Below are positions 14,776 to 22,836 of a stretch of 24,051 bases of DNA, in pieces (positions within the stretch are counted from its first letter, which is position 1; each line of letters begins with the position of its first letter). Below the pieces are notes generated by a model. That model was not told the DNA's origin and did no database searches. It saw only the letters and a list, made by a program, of their open reading frames with translations. This DNA comes from Eutrophocola sp964601805 (lineage in GTDB: Bacteria; Pseudomonadota; Gammaproteobacteria; Pseudomonadales; Pseudohongiellaceae), in contig CAZROW010000048.1 in NCBI GenBank assembly GCA_964601805.1, positions 1 through 24,051 of the forward strand, in the 5' to 3' direction. The translations under genes and the position numbers were made by a program.

Positions 14776-15555
14776 CTAACCATGACGGCGCTTGAGCCGC
14801 TCTGCCCGCTCCTTCACCTTGCGCCAGAATGTGTCCTGTTCAGTCAAGGCCGTGCGCAGGCTGGTGCCGGCATAGCTGCGCACGAACCTGTACAGGTCCC
14901 GCTGCGTCAGGCCAATGTCCATGGCAGAAAAATACAGGCTGCCAATATCCTTGATAATCCAGCGTTGCCCAAGTTGTTTTTTCAGCAGCGCGCGGTGCAG
15001 GTCAATCAAGGTGAGCTGATGACCAACCTTGTCCCGGATCATGAAATGGCACAGGTAAAAATCACGATGGCAGATACCATGGCCATGCATCAGGCGGCTG
15101 ATACGGGCCACTTCCCTTAACCATGCCAGCTTGTCAGTAAATGAGGGTGGTTCGCTGCGCCAGTCACGGGTCAGGTCTTCCAGGTTTTCCTGCGTGCCCA
15201 CATCCTCAGTGACGATAAAGGATTCCATTCGCTGTGGCAGGAAACCTCGTCTGCCCCAGCCGGCAACCACGGGCACAGATACGCCCAGGTCCTGCAAGGC
15301 CTTGATGGCGCGCCATTCATTGCGGGCGCTGACTACCGGCAGGCGCAGGCGCACCAGGTTTTTCAGGATTTCACCGGACCCGGTACCACGGTGGTATTTC
15401 ACAAAGAAGGTTTTTCCACCCAGGTCCACCGCATAGGTACGGCGACTTTCCAGGGCACGGTATTCTTTTCCGGCCATGGTGGCAAAACGGGCAAAGGGAT
15501 CGGAGTCACCGATGGCGTCCACGATGTCTTTACGCAAGTAAAGCTCAGTAGCCAT
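14776..15555 (-). CDS. rfaP: LPS core heptose(I) kinase WaaP/RfaP
   Basis: WaaP phosphorylates heptose I of the LPS inner core, which stabilises the outer membrane by allowing cation bridges. The product (259 residues from this start) has the kinase signs: Gly-rich and Lys motif TFFVKYHRGTGSGEI, NEWRAI, the catalytic loop GICHRDFYLCHFM and the metal-binding LTLIDLHRA. All catalytic residues are present. I start at the ATG at 15555 (MATELYLRK) because the same start is found in the duplicated fragment next to waaG; a GTG at 15561 would add two residues. In relatives rfaP directly follows waaG; here 5.1 kb separates them. A TATAGT (15597-15602) upstream is a possible new -10, with a weak -35 (AAGGCA, 18-bp spacing). 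It converges on the GT-C gene over 18 bp with no clear terminator. Confidence 0.92.
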   Translation of the reverse strand: MATELYLRKDIVDAIGDSDPFARFATMAGKEYRALESRRTYAVDLGGKTFFVKYHRGTGSGEILKNLVRLRLPVVSARNEWRAIKALQDLGVSVPVVAGWGRRGFLPQRMESFIVTEDVGTQENLEDLTRDWRSEPPSFTDKLAWLREVARISRLMHGHGICHRDFYLCHFMIRDKVGHQLTLIDLHRALLKKQLGQRWIIKDIGSLYFSAMDIGLTQRDLYRFVRSYAGTSLRTALTEQDTFWRKVKERAERLKRRHG

Positions 15556-15569
15556 GATCACTTTTCCCG
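15533..15569 (-). repeat. 37-bp repeat, copy 1, at rfaP start
   Basis: Matches 20658-20694 at 35 of 37 positions in the same orientation. It covers the first codons of rfaP and 14 bases upstream (CGGGAAAAGTGATC) that are not coding here but are the last codons of waaG in the other copy. Homology stops abruptly at 15569 on the upstream side. Confidence 0.9.
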
Positions 15570-15768
15570 ATTGAGCTGAAACACAAATCGGCTCTCACTA
15601 TAAACATCGCAGGTCATTTATGCCTTCCGGCAATCTGGTCATTGAGCTGTTGCCGTGTCGCCTGGTTACGTACACGCTTGGCAAAAAATAAGAGTAACCG
15701 GCCAGTCGTGGCCAGTCCAGCCAGACGTTGATAACGGCAACACCAACGTCATGTGGCTTTCCTGAAGC

Positions 15769-15806
15769 AAAAAAAAACGGCGGGCTATTGCCCGCCGTTT
15801 TTCTTT
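15769..15806 (-). terminator. Intrinsic terminator of the TonB receptor gene
   Basis: A GC-rich stem ACGGCGGGC (15777-15785) pairs with GCCCGCCGT (15790-15798) around a TATT loop, extended by A-T pairs to 13 bp. On the minus strand it is followed by nine T (15769-15777), directly after the receptor stop. T5CTTT on the other side makes it usable in the plus direction too. It should block read-through into rfaP. Confidence 0.92.
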
Positions 15807-15822
15807 CAGGTCATGAATGTTT

Positions 15823-18800
15823 CTAGAAGGTAGATTTAATACCCAGGAAGAAACGACGACCCAGTGTGTCGTAATAACCACCGTTGAATCCGCCTACACC
15901 TGGCAAGCTAAATCCATTCGGATTGTTACAACCCGGAGCACCACCACAAACGTCGAGGTTGGAACCGGCAGGGTAACCACGAGAGCTGCCTACATTCGGT
16001 GGCTCTTCGTCGAACAGGTTGGTAATACCACCACGAATCGTGATGGACTCACTGACTGTCCAGTTGGCTGCCAAATCGAAAATGTTATAGCTGTCAGTTT
16101 CGATTTCAGTGCTAGGCGTATAGCTCAGTATCAGGCCTTCACCGCCTGCTGCAACACGGGCATTATTCTGGATAACGCCTTGCTGTGCCGCATAGTTGGC
16201 AGTGTAGACACCGGGCAGATGACGCCAGCGCAGTGTCACGCTCCAGTTATCCTTGATGTAGCTGACGTTACCGAACAGACGGAAATCGTAAGCACCACCA
16301 TTGGTACCGGAGAGATTTGGACCCAGAGAGCCTTTCCAGTCTACCGGCACGTCAAATGCGGCAGCAGACTGTTCGGTTTCGTACTCGTTGAGGATCGTGG
16401 CGTTCAGGCTCAGTCCCAGGTTACCGGACAGGCCGAACAACTCATTCAGATCACCAAACCAGTTCACACCAATGTCCATACCGGAGGTCTCGATGGTGGC
16501 CTGGTTGCCATAGGACAGCAGTGTGTTAAGCGCATTACCGTTACGCTGGTCACGAGGAACCAGCTGACAGGCGTTACTGGCCGCTTGTGCTGCCGCTTCC
16601 GCAGGCGTGCTCACGATAGTACCGAAACAACCGAAGGCTGACTGGTCAATGGAGGTCAGCATGATGGCGTCTTCAATTTCCACGTTGTAGTAATCGAATG
16701 ACATATTCAGACCACGTGCCCAGGCGTTATCCCAGGGAGAGCGGATAACCGCACCCAGAGTCCAGGTATCAGCCGTTTCAGAGGTCAGTTCAGAATTACC
16801 TTTCTGCAGAACCCAGGCGAAACCACCGCCGCCACCCTGCTGGGTAACGTCATCGCCGTTAAAGTAATACTGCTGCTCGGCAAAGCTGCCTGGTCCACCC
16901 ATCAGGGCCTGACAGATCAGGAAGGTACTGTCTGCACCAGCCTGAGTCTGACCATCGGCCAGCTGCGGGGGAGCCTCGTTGGCACCGATAACCGGGTCTC
17001 CAGCGTAGGAGTTACCACCGGCACCATAAGGCGCATTGGCACGTGGAGAACATGGGTCACCGAAGTTACCACCACCGGTGAAGACTTCCTGGGGATTCAG
17101 GAACAGCTCACCGAGGTTGGGCGCACGTGTTGCACGATTGAAGCCACCACGCAGGCGAGCCCAGTCATTGATCTGCCAGTTGGCCAGGGCTTTCCAGGTA
17201 GTTTCTTCATCGGTTTCCGAGTAGTCGGAATAACGGGCACCAAGTTCCAGTTCCAGCAACTGCACACCCGGTACATCAGATACCAGCGGTACCAGTGCTT
17301 CTACATAGTAATCTTTGACAGAAGTACTGGCATCCAGGTAACCGGTCGGATAAACACCGACCACCTGGTCAGTGAAGGAGTCCTGGGACTGCAGGATATC
17401 AGGCACAAACTGTGCTTCATTGTCACGTGCCTGGAAACCGGCAGCAAAGCGGGCTTCACCAGCAGGCAGCTCAACAATGGAACCCTGCAAGTTGATTTCA
17501 ATGATGTCCTGCTGGTTGGCCGCACGCGTCTGCAGAGTAGCATTCACGGCGTTGTAGCAGTCTTCGGATAATGGCTGGTCGCCACCGAAGAAGGTGTCAT
17601 AGAAGCCGGACTCACAAGTGAAGTCACCACTACCAAAGGCGGGCCTGATGGTAGGAACAATTTCAGCGTTGGCAATGGAGTCGCCAGTCACATAAAACTG
17701 GTTACCGGTACCGGAGGCGCCGCGACCATAATCAGGATAGTTGGTTACCGTACGATACCTGGCCAGAGACAGGTTACCTTTGGCATTGTTATAGGTAGCC
17801 GACTCACCGTGTGAATAATACAGCTCTGCAGTCCAGTCCTTGAAAGGCAGGTCAACATTCACGCCGGCTTCAATCTGCCACACCTCGTTGGTATTGAAAG
17901 TACTACGCGGCGGCAGGCTGAAATCGGGGTTCCAGTTTGGCTGCCAGCGACCGTCCTGGTCGGGCCTGGCATTCAGCATGAAGGCCAACTCGGGCGGTAC
18001 AGGAAAATGCGCCCCTTCAGCACCCGTAGGGATGAAGTTGGGGTTCGGGTAAGCTGACAAATTGGCAGCCACGGCGTTAAGCACTGCAGGATCCGAATAA
18101 TCCAGTGTTGGATCAATCGGGCTGTCAGTTGTGGGATCGTAAGGAATGTGGGTTTCCCAACCGCTAATCGCATTGGTACCAAACAGCAGTGTTTCAGTTC
18201 TGCTCTCGGCAAAGTTTACCCGGGCAAAGGCGTTAACCCGCTCAGTGACATCAAAGTTGCCAGAGGCGAAAAATGACCAGCGGTCCTGGGGAGCACTGGC
18301 AAATGCCTGGGTGTTGTTCCATTTCAGCACCTGATTGGTCGTGGTAGCAGTGATATCACGGTTGTCATTCACTGTACGCAATGCATAAGACAATCCATCA
18401 ATGGGAATCTTCGCCCTGGCTTCACCACCGGCATTACCGGAAACAAACACCGTGCCGTCAGGATTGAAGTTAAGGTTGGGAATGTTCGGTGAGAATGCCT
18501 GGTACCAGGCCAGTGGATTCTCGCCACCGTACAGGGCGTACAGGGCATCCTTGCTGGGATTGTTCGGGCGGATAAATCCCGCCGAGTTCACACCCTGAAG
18601 GAAGAAGAAAGAACCGGCTGTGGCGGGATCCTGCCAGAAGTCGGTATAGATATCGCGGTTTCTCTGCAGCGCGGATTCCCTTGAATACTGCTCAAGACCA
18701 AGTACCACGTTACCACGGCCATCAGCGAAGTTGCCGCCCAGAATGGCAGAAACACGATACTCGTCACCGTCACCGGCATCCTGTATGCCATATTGTGTAT

Positions 18801-19353
18801 CTACTTCAAAGCCTTCGAAGTTGTCACGCAGGATGAAGTTGGTCACACCACCGATGGCATCCGCACCATAAACGGCAGAAGCACCACCGGTAATTGTCTC
18901 AACACGCTCGACCAGTGCCGAAGGCACGCCGTTGATGTCAGTAACCATCAGGGCATTAATCGGGGTTGGACGATGACCGTTTACCAGCACAAGGCTACGG
19001 TTAGGACCGAAACCACGCAGTGATATTGAGGCAATACCTACAGAGTTCACCGGAGTAATTTGCACATCACCCTGTGAAGTCACTGGTGAAGCAGCAGGAT
19101 TGTATTCCGGCAACTGGTTTAGGTAGGACTCAATGTTCAGTCCGGTCTGAGTTTCGAAGTCAGCCTGGTCAACTGTGGTAATCGGGCTGTTGGATTCCAG
19201 GTCCCGTCGAACAATACGAGATCCGGTAACGACGATTTCTTCGATTGATTCATCCTGAGCTAATACACCGGGCGCACTTGTTAAAGCAAATGCACCTATT
19301 GCAGCTGAGATTGAAACAGAAAGAAGAGAACGTCCTAAATTAGGATTAGACAT
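15823..19353 (-). CDS. TonB-dependent outer-membrane receptor
   Basis: A 1,176-residue TonB-dependent transporter that would import an unknown ligand using TonB-ExbBD energy. The signal peptide ends at about GVLA-QD (residue 32), directly followed by a TonB box EEIVVTGSRI (37-46). The plug domain has TTVDQADFE, SISLRGFGPNRSLVLVNGHR and ETITGGASAVYGADAIGGVTNFI (in parts). The barrel includes RATRAPNLGELF, and the protein ends in GRRFFLGIKSTF with the C-terminal Phe expected for BAM recognition. There is no N-terminal signalling extension, so no sigma/anti-sigma partner is expected. Eight cysteines, all in the second half, fall into four pairs in likely outer loops. AAGGGG eight bases before the ATG is the ribosome binding site. 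It has its own promoter and terminator. The substrate cannot be inferred from neighbours. Confidence 0.95.
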   Translation of the reverse strand: MSNPNLGRSLLSVSISAAIGAFALTSAPGVLAQDESIEEIVVTGSRIVRRDLESNSPITTVDQADFETQTGLNIESYLNQLPEYNPAASPVTSQGDVQITPVNSVGIASISLRGFGPNRSLVLVNGHRPTPINALMVTDINGVPSALVERVETITGGASAVYGADAIGGVTNFILRDNFEGFEVDTQYGIQDAGDGDEYRVSAILGGNFADGRGNVVLGLEQYSRESALQRNRDIYTDFWQDPATAGSFFFLQGVNSAGFIRPNNPSKDALYALYGGENPLAWYQAFSPNIPNLNFNPDGTVFVSGNAGGEARAKIPIDGLSYALRTVNDNRDITATTTNQVLKWNNTQAFASAPQDRWSFFASGNFDVTERVNAFARVNFAESRTETLLFGTNAISGWETHIPYDPTTDSPIDPTLDYSDPAVLNAVAANLSAYPNPNFIPTGAEGAHFPVPPELAFMLNARPDQDGRWQPNWNPDFSLPPRSTFNTNEVWQIEAGVNVDLPFKDWTAELYYSHGESATYNNAKGNLSLARYRTVTNYPDYGRGASGTGNQFYVTGDSIANAEIVPTIRPAFGSGDFTCESGFYDTFFGGDQPLSEDCYNAVNATLQTRAANQQDIIEINLQGSIVELPAGEARFAAGFQARDNEAQFVPDILQSQDSFTDQVVGVYPTGYLDASTSVKDYYVEALVPLVSDVPGVQLLELELGARYSDYSETDEETTWKALANWQINDWARLRGGFNRATRAPNLGELFLNPQEVFTGGGNFGDPCSPRANAPYGAGGNSYAGDPVIGANEAPPQLADGQTQAGADSTFLICQALMGGPGSFAEQQYYFNGDDVTQQGGGGGFAWVLQKGNSELTSETADTWTLGAVIRSPWDNAWARGLNMSFDYYNVEIEDAIMLTSIDQSAFGCFGTIVSTPAEAAAQAASNACQLVPRDQRNGNALNTLLSYGNQATIETSGMDIGVNWFGDLNELFGLSGNLGLSLNATILNEYETEQSAAAFDVPVDWKGSLGPNLSGTNGGAYDFRLFGNVSYIKDNWSVTLRWRHLPGVYTANYAAQQGVIQNNARVAAGGEGLILSYTPSTEIETDSYNIFDLAANWTVSESITIRGGITNLFDEEPPNVGSSRGYPAGSNLDVCGGAPGCNNPNGFSLPGVGGFNGGYYDTLGRRFFLGIKSTF

Positions 19354-19451
19354 AGATGTCCCCTTGATTGTTGAAGAATTTCGGTATTGCCGCGCATTTA
19401 CCTGATCCAGCTTCAGAACAAGTTCACATTTTTATAGTCACGGCGAAGCAA

Positions 19452-19480
19452 ACTTTACCTCTCGAATGCTCAACAGTCAA
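19452..19480 (-). promoter_or_regulatory. Sigma-70 promoter of the TonB receptor gene
   Basis: On the minus strand TTGACT (19475-19480) and TAAAGT (19452-19457) stand 17 bp apart, five and four of six consensus bases. The predicted leader is about 90 nt. Upstream lies an A-rich stretch (19500-19540) that could act as an UP element. Confidence 0.6.
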
Positions 19481-19734
19481 TTAAAAAAGACAATGTAAGC
19501 CTCTGTATTAAAAGAGAAAAATAAGAAACAAAAAAATACTTGCGTATTTCTTGCGCAATTCGGGAATCCCTTTCCGGAGGAGTCTGTAAAAACAGGAAAA
19601 GAGTCCTTAAAAGGGACTGAAAAATGCGCTAAAAATGAAGGAAATGGCGGCTGGAAATTGGGAAGTGTGGTTGAAGTTTGGAGGCTGAAAGTTGAAAGCT
19701 GCCAGGTAGCCAGCGTTGCTGTTTTCAACGACTG
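19481..19734. other. Spacer between TonB receptor and periplasmic protein genes
   Basis: No gene recognised. It holds an AT-rich inverted repeat AAATAC-TTGC-GTATTT (19534-19549), which could be an operator for the receptor gene, and a stem AGTCC (19602-19606)/GGACT (19614-19618) followed on the minus strand by CTTTTCCTGTTTTT, a weak candidate terminator for the upstream gene. Confidence 0.4.
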
Positions 19735-20394
19735 CTAGTCAATCCGTTTGACCTGGATAAAGCCACGCAGCCTGCTGGAAGTCAGGCGATAGGAGGTACC
19801 CCATTTGCTGGGATAGATCCTGACTTCTTCCCCTTCCCTGAGATAGTAGCGTTTGGTTTCTGTTTGTTGCCAACGCTGGCCGCTGGACAGGGTGAAGACA
19901 CTGAGCCCTTGCCCGATTCTCGAGATTTCGGTAATGGTATCCACCAATTCCGTCTGGCCGTCTGCACCTTCACGTATGCGGGTGTCAGCTGTTTCTTTCT
20001 CCAGGCCAAAATCATCGATCTGCTCGTTTGTTGTTTCCTCACGATCCCGTACATTGGATTCAGCCACAGGCTGTTCTTCTTGCCTTTCCACCTGCCTCTC
20101 CACCTGCCTCGGCAAGCGGACTACCGGAAGGTTTTGTGTATTGCCTCTCGGCACGGATTGCTCTTGCTGACTATTGCGAGCTGCACCAGTTGCTGACTCT
20201 TCCACGTCTTCTACAACAGGTGCTGCCTGGTTAGCTTCAATGGCGTCATAACATCTATAACGCTCATCACGATTCTCGATGGTACGGCAATCAGAAAAAC
20301 TGGATACCTGGGCTGAGCCAACAGCAGCAATAAAGCAGGAGGAACCCAGAAAAGTGAGTAATGTTCCTTTGATGACTATCCTGGATAACTTCAT
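19735..20394 (-). CDS. Uncharacterised periplasmic protein with conserved C-terminal domain
   Basis: A 219-residue protein with a signal peptide (cleavage near GSA-QV, residue 28). The mature N-terminus has a Cys-pair motif FSDCRTIENRDERYRCYDAIE (34-52 in part; Cys36 and Cys48), a pattern common to small secreted proteobacterial proteins. The middle (about 55-150) is polar and Glu/Gln/Arg-rich, with a perfect 12-nt tandem repeat (20087-20110) that encodes VERQ twice. The C-terminal 65 residues, ITEISRIGQGLSVFTLSSGQ then RWQQTETKRYYLREGEEVRI, form a small beta domain seen in many gammaproteobacterial proteins of unknown function. It does not fit a lipobox at Cys20. No function is assigned. It has its own promoter and lies in the segment between the two copies of the waaG-rfaP junction. 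Confidence 0.8.
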   Translation of the reverse strand: MKLSRIVIKGTLLTFLGSSCFIAAVGSAQVSSFSDCRTIENRDERYRCYDAIEANQAAPVVEDVEESATGAARNSQQEQSVPRGNTQNLPVVRLPRQVERQVERQEEQPVAESNVRDREETTNEQIDDFGLEKETADTRIREGADGQTELVDTITEISRIGQGLSVFTLSSGQRWQQTETKRYYLREGEEVRIYPSKWGTSYRLTSSRLRGFIQVKRID

Positions 20395-20500
20395 TTTGCG
20401 CGTTCTTTTTTATTTGACGAGAATTAAAGGCTTTGGCCCGGGATTGCAAATGAATGCAAGAATTAGAGCAACAACTGCTTACTCTTCAAGCAGGCGGCTG

Positions 20501-20529
20501 AGTATATAGTAGCCAATATGGCAGTTCAA
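20501..20529 (-). promoter_or_regulatory. Sigma-70 promoter of the periplasmic protein gene
   Basis: On the minus strand TTGAAC (20524-20529) and TATACT (20501-20506) are 17 bp apart, four and five of six consensus bases. The spacer contains the palindrome GCCA-TAT-TGGC (20512-20522), which could be bound by a regulator. The predicted leader is about 100 nt. Confidence 0.6.
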
Positions 20530-20626
20530 TTAAGCCTGTTCTGCAAGATGGCAGACCTGGTGACACTATTAAAAGGCGTAATCGAGTAAAAGCCCTGTTG
20601 GCCTGGTACAACGCAGCGCAGGACAA

Positions 20627-20680
20627 TCAACGACCAAACAAGGCTGCTGCGTCTTGCCGCAAGCAAAGCTCAGTGGCCAT
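20627..20680 (-). pseudogene. Truncated 5' remnant of rfaP after waaG
   Basis: An ATG at 20680 overlaps the waaG stop and opens MATELCLRQDAAALFGR followed by TGA. The intact rfaP product begins MATELYLRKD. Identity holds for the first ten or so codons (one Tyr to Cys change, one silent change) and then fades; no further rfaP homology is visible up to 20530. I read it as the stump of the original waaG-linked rfaP gene. Confidence 0.75.
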
Positions 20681-20694
20681 GATCACTTTTCCCG
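20658..20694 (-). repeat. 37-bp repeat, copy 2, at waaG 3' end
   Basis: Partner of 15533-15569 with two mismatches. It includes the last codons of waaG (GKSDHGH, stop) and the overlapping start of the rfaP remnant. The distance between copies is 5,125 bp. Confidence 0.9.
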
Positions 20695-21803
20695 GCAGCG
20701 TCAAGAACCCTTTGTGCCACCCGGTCGGGCATATCGTAAAAATCCCCCTGGCGGCCGTAGGCAATGCCGTTATTACGCCAGGGAGTGCGATCAGCATTCA
20801 ACATGTACACAAGACGTTCATTCATTGTCTGCTGGCTGAAGGGGGCAGGCACAACCACGCCAGCCCCAGCTTTCTCCACGTGAAAGGCATAACCACAGGT
20901 TGCCGTTGCCAGGACAGGCAAGCCCGCCACGATGGCTTCCAGCAACACCATGCCGGCACTTTCCTTGCGGGATGGCTGCAAGAGCAGGTCAGCTCCCTGG
21001 TAAAAACGCGGCAGGTCGTTTCGTTGGTCCAGTATGGTAACTCCTGATTCGATCCCCAGCTGCCTGGCCTCGCTGGCATGACGCTGATGGCGGTCAGGGC
21101 CCAGCAGGAAATAGTGGACTCGTTGCCGGAGTGCTTCCGGCAATGCGGCAATGGCAGCCAGCGATCTGTCCACGCCTTTGATCGGGTGGCTACTGCCAAC
21201 CTGTAGCAACACCAGGTCATCTGCTGCTATGGAAAATTCGCGGCGAAATTCGCGGCGTACTTCACTGGCATCATCCGGCGCCATGCGGTCCCTGGCAATG
21301 CCCGGCGGTATGTCTGTCATCCTGGCTTCGGATTGTGGATAGCAGGCCAGGAACTCCTGTTTTTGCAGCGGGGAAAGCATCAGCAGTTGTGTCCTGGCAG
21401 ATGGCCCGAACACGGCGCGCTCAAAGGCCAGGTATTGGCGGCTTCGCGGTGCCCAACGGTAAAACAGGTTGCGCTCGCGAGTCGCTTTCCAGGCAAAACA
21501 GGTATCGGCAGCAAAATAGAAATCGAGGCCGGGCAGCCGATTGAAACCTATGACTGCCGCGTAAGAATGGCTTGCCAGGTGATCCGCGAGAAATGCAGCG
21601 AAGCGGTTTCGAGCCGCCACCTTGTTTCGCGTTCTGATTTCCGGCATGACCCGATTGAATCCCTCGGGCACGGGTCCTTCCCAGCTCATGCAAAGCACAT
21701 CCACTGCACAGTCTGCTGCCAGCAGACTTTCACCGATACGCCGGCAATCCCGTTGCAGACCGCCATAGGCAAACCAGTCAAACAGTACCAGGGCAATCTT
21801 CAT
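20670..21803 (-). CDS. waaG: LPS core glucosyltransferase I (WaaG, GT4)
   Basis: WaaG adds the first outer-core hexose to heptose II on the cytoplasmic face; the donor is UDP-glucose in E. coli and may differ here. The 377-residue GT-B protein has the N-terminal FDWFAYGGLQRD (Gly14-Gly15), VGSSHPIKGVDRSL with the donor-binding Lys209, and the GT4 EX7E motif E281-SAGMVLLE289, followed by GLPVLATATCGYAFHVE. Length matches the family. Its ATG shares the four bases ATGA with the waaF stop, so the two are translationally coupled. The stop overlaps the start of the rfaP remnant by 11 bp, the normal arrangement for an intact waaG-rfaP pair. Confidence 0.95.
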   Translation of the reverse strand: MKIALVLFDWFAYGGLQRDCRRIGESLLAADCAVDVLCMSWEGPVPEGFNRVMPEIRTRNKVAARNRFAAFLADHLASHSYAAVIGFNRLPGLDFYFAADTCFAWKATRERNLFYRWAPRSRQYLAFERAVFGPSARTQLLMLSPLQKQEFLACYPQSEARMTDIPPGIARDRMAPDDASEVRREFRREFSIAADDLVLLQVGSSHPIKGVDRSLAAIAALPEALRQRVHYFLLGPDRHQRHASEARQLGIESGVTILDQRNDLPRFYQGADLLLQPSRKESAGMVLLEAIVAGLPVLATATCGYAFHVEKAGAGVVVPAPFSQQTMNERLVYMLNADRTPWRNNGIAYGRQGDFYDMPDRVAQRVLDAAGKSDHGH

Positions 21804-22825
21804 GGGTTATCCAGGATGCTGACCGCATCAAGTACACGGCCAGGCTCCAACTGTTTTAGACAATTGGTATGGCCGAGCGGACAGAGTCGTTTGAAGCAGG
21901 GACTGCACTCCAGTTTCAGGGAAACGCTCTGGACCCTGTCTGCCAAAGGCGGCGTGAATGCCGGCGAAGTGGAACCGTAAACCACCACCAGGGGACGTGC
22001 CAGGGCAGCACCAATATGCATGAGCCCGGAATCATTACTGATCACCATGTCGGCACAGGCCATCAGGAAAAGGGCTTCGGCCAGGGTGGTGGTTCCGGCC
22101 AGGTTGTGGCAATGGGCAACCGACGCCCCGGGAACACTGTCCTTTATGGCCTGGGCATCCGCATGATCATTTTTCGAGCCCAGAATCCAGACCTGCCCCA
22201 GCTGCTGTTGCAGCCAGCTTGTGGCCACCTCGGCATAATGACTGGCCGGCCATTTCTTGGCTTCGCCAAACTCCGCACCGGGACACAGGACAAGCACCGG
22301 CTTGTCGCGCGACAATGCCAGGCGCTTCAGGGTAGCCTGGATATCCGTGTCTTGTACTGCCAGTGCAGGATATGGCAATGGGTCCGGCAGTGGCTGCCCA
22401 GCGGGCAAGGCAAGTGCCACAAAGCGTTGCACCATCAAGGGGTAAGCCTGCTTGTCCAGGACCCGGCAATCATTGAGCAGCCAGGAACGGGCTTCGCCGC
22501 GCCAACCCGTACGAACCGGAATATCGGCAAACCAGGGAACCAGGGCGGACTTGAATGAATTGGGCAGTACGATGGCCCGGTCAAAGTGCTGCGCCTTGAG
22601 CTGACGGGCCAGTGCCCGGCGTTTACCCAGACCCAGTTCACCATGGCCGACCGTCATTTCAATGGCGGCAGTAACTTCTGGCATGTGGGCAAGCAGATCC
22701 CCGCACCAGGCTGGCGCCAGGACATGAATTTCGGCATCGGGGTGGACGTGTTTGAGGGTGATGAACAGGCTTTGCGCCATTACCATGTCGCCTACCCAGG
22801 ATGGCCCCACAATGAGAATTTTCAT
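21800..22825 (-). CDS. waaF: ADP-heptose:LPS heptosyltransferase II (WaaF)
   Basis: WaaF transfers the second heptose from ADP-heptose to the inner core. The 341-residue GT9 protein starts with ILIVGPSWVGDMVMAQSLF, in which Asp13 is the conserved catalytic residue, and later shows LCPGAEFGEAKKWP and the ADP-heptose site MVISNDSGLMHIGAAL, then VYGSTSPAFTPP and a C-terminal CSPCFKRLCPLGHTNCL typical of WaaF rather than WaaC. It begins 11 bp after the ATPase gene and overlaps waaG by four bases. No waaC (heptosyltransferase I) is in the window; its ADP-heptose would come from the pathway that uses hldE. Confidence 0.96.
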   Translation of the reverse strand: MKILIVGPSWVGDMVMAQSLFITLKHVHPDAEIHVLAPAWCGDLLAHMPEVTAAIEMTVGHGELGLGKRRALARQLKAQHFDRAIVLPNSFKSALVPWFADIPVRTGWRGEARSWLLNDCRVLDKQAYPLMVQRFVALALPAGQPLPDPLPYPALAVQDTDIQATLKRLALSRDKPVLVLCPGAEFGEAKKWPASHYAEVATSWLQQQLGQVWILGSKNDHADAQAIKDSVPGASVAHCHNLAGTTTLAEALFLMACADMVISNDSGLMHIGAALARPLVVVYGSTSPAFTPPLADRVQSVSLKLECSPCFKRLCPLGHTNCLKQLEPGRVLDAVSILDNP

Positions 22826-22836
22826 CGGCGGTGCAA

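Noticed and set aside
15690..15730. Short direct repeat GGCCAGTC twice, 2 bp apart
   Set aside because: Eight bases only, in non-coding DNA, without any further pattern or symmetric site.
15817..16641. A 274-codon plus-strand open frame
   Set aside because: Antisense to the 3' part of the TonB receptor gene and begins in its terminator region; composition unlike a real protein.
15570..20657. Insertion sequence or transposon carrying the TonB receptor
   Set aside because: No transposase, integrase or terminal inverted repeats; the flanking repeat is a duplicated gene junction, so a recombination origin fits better.
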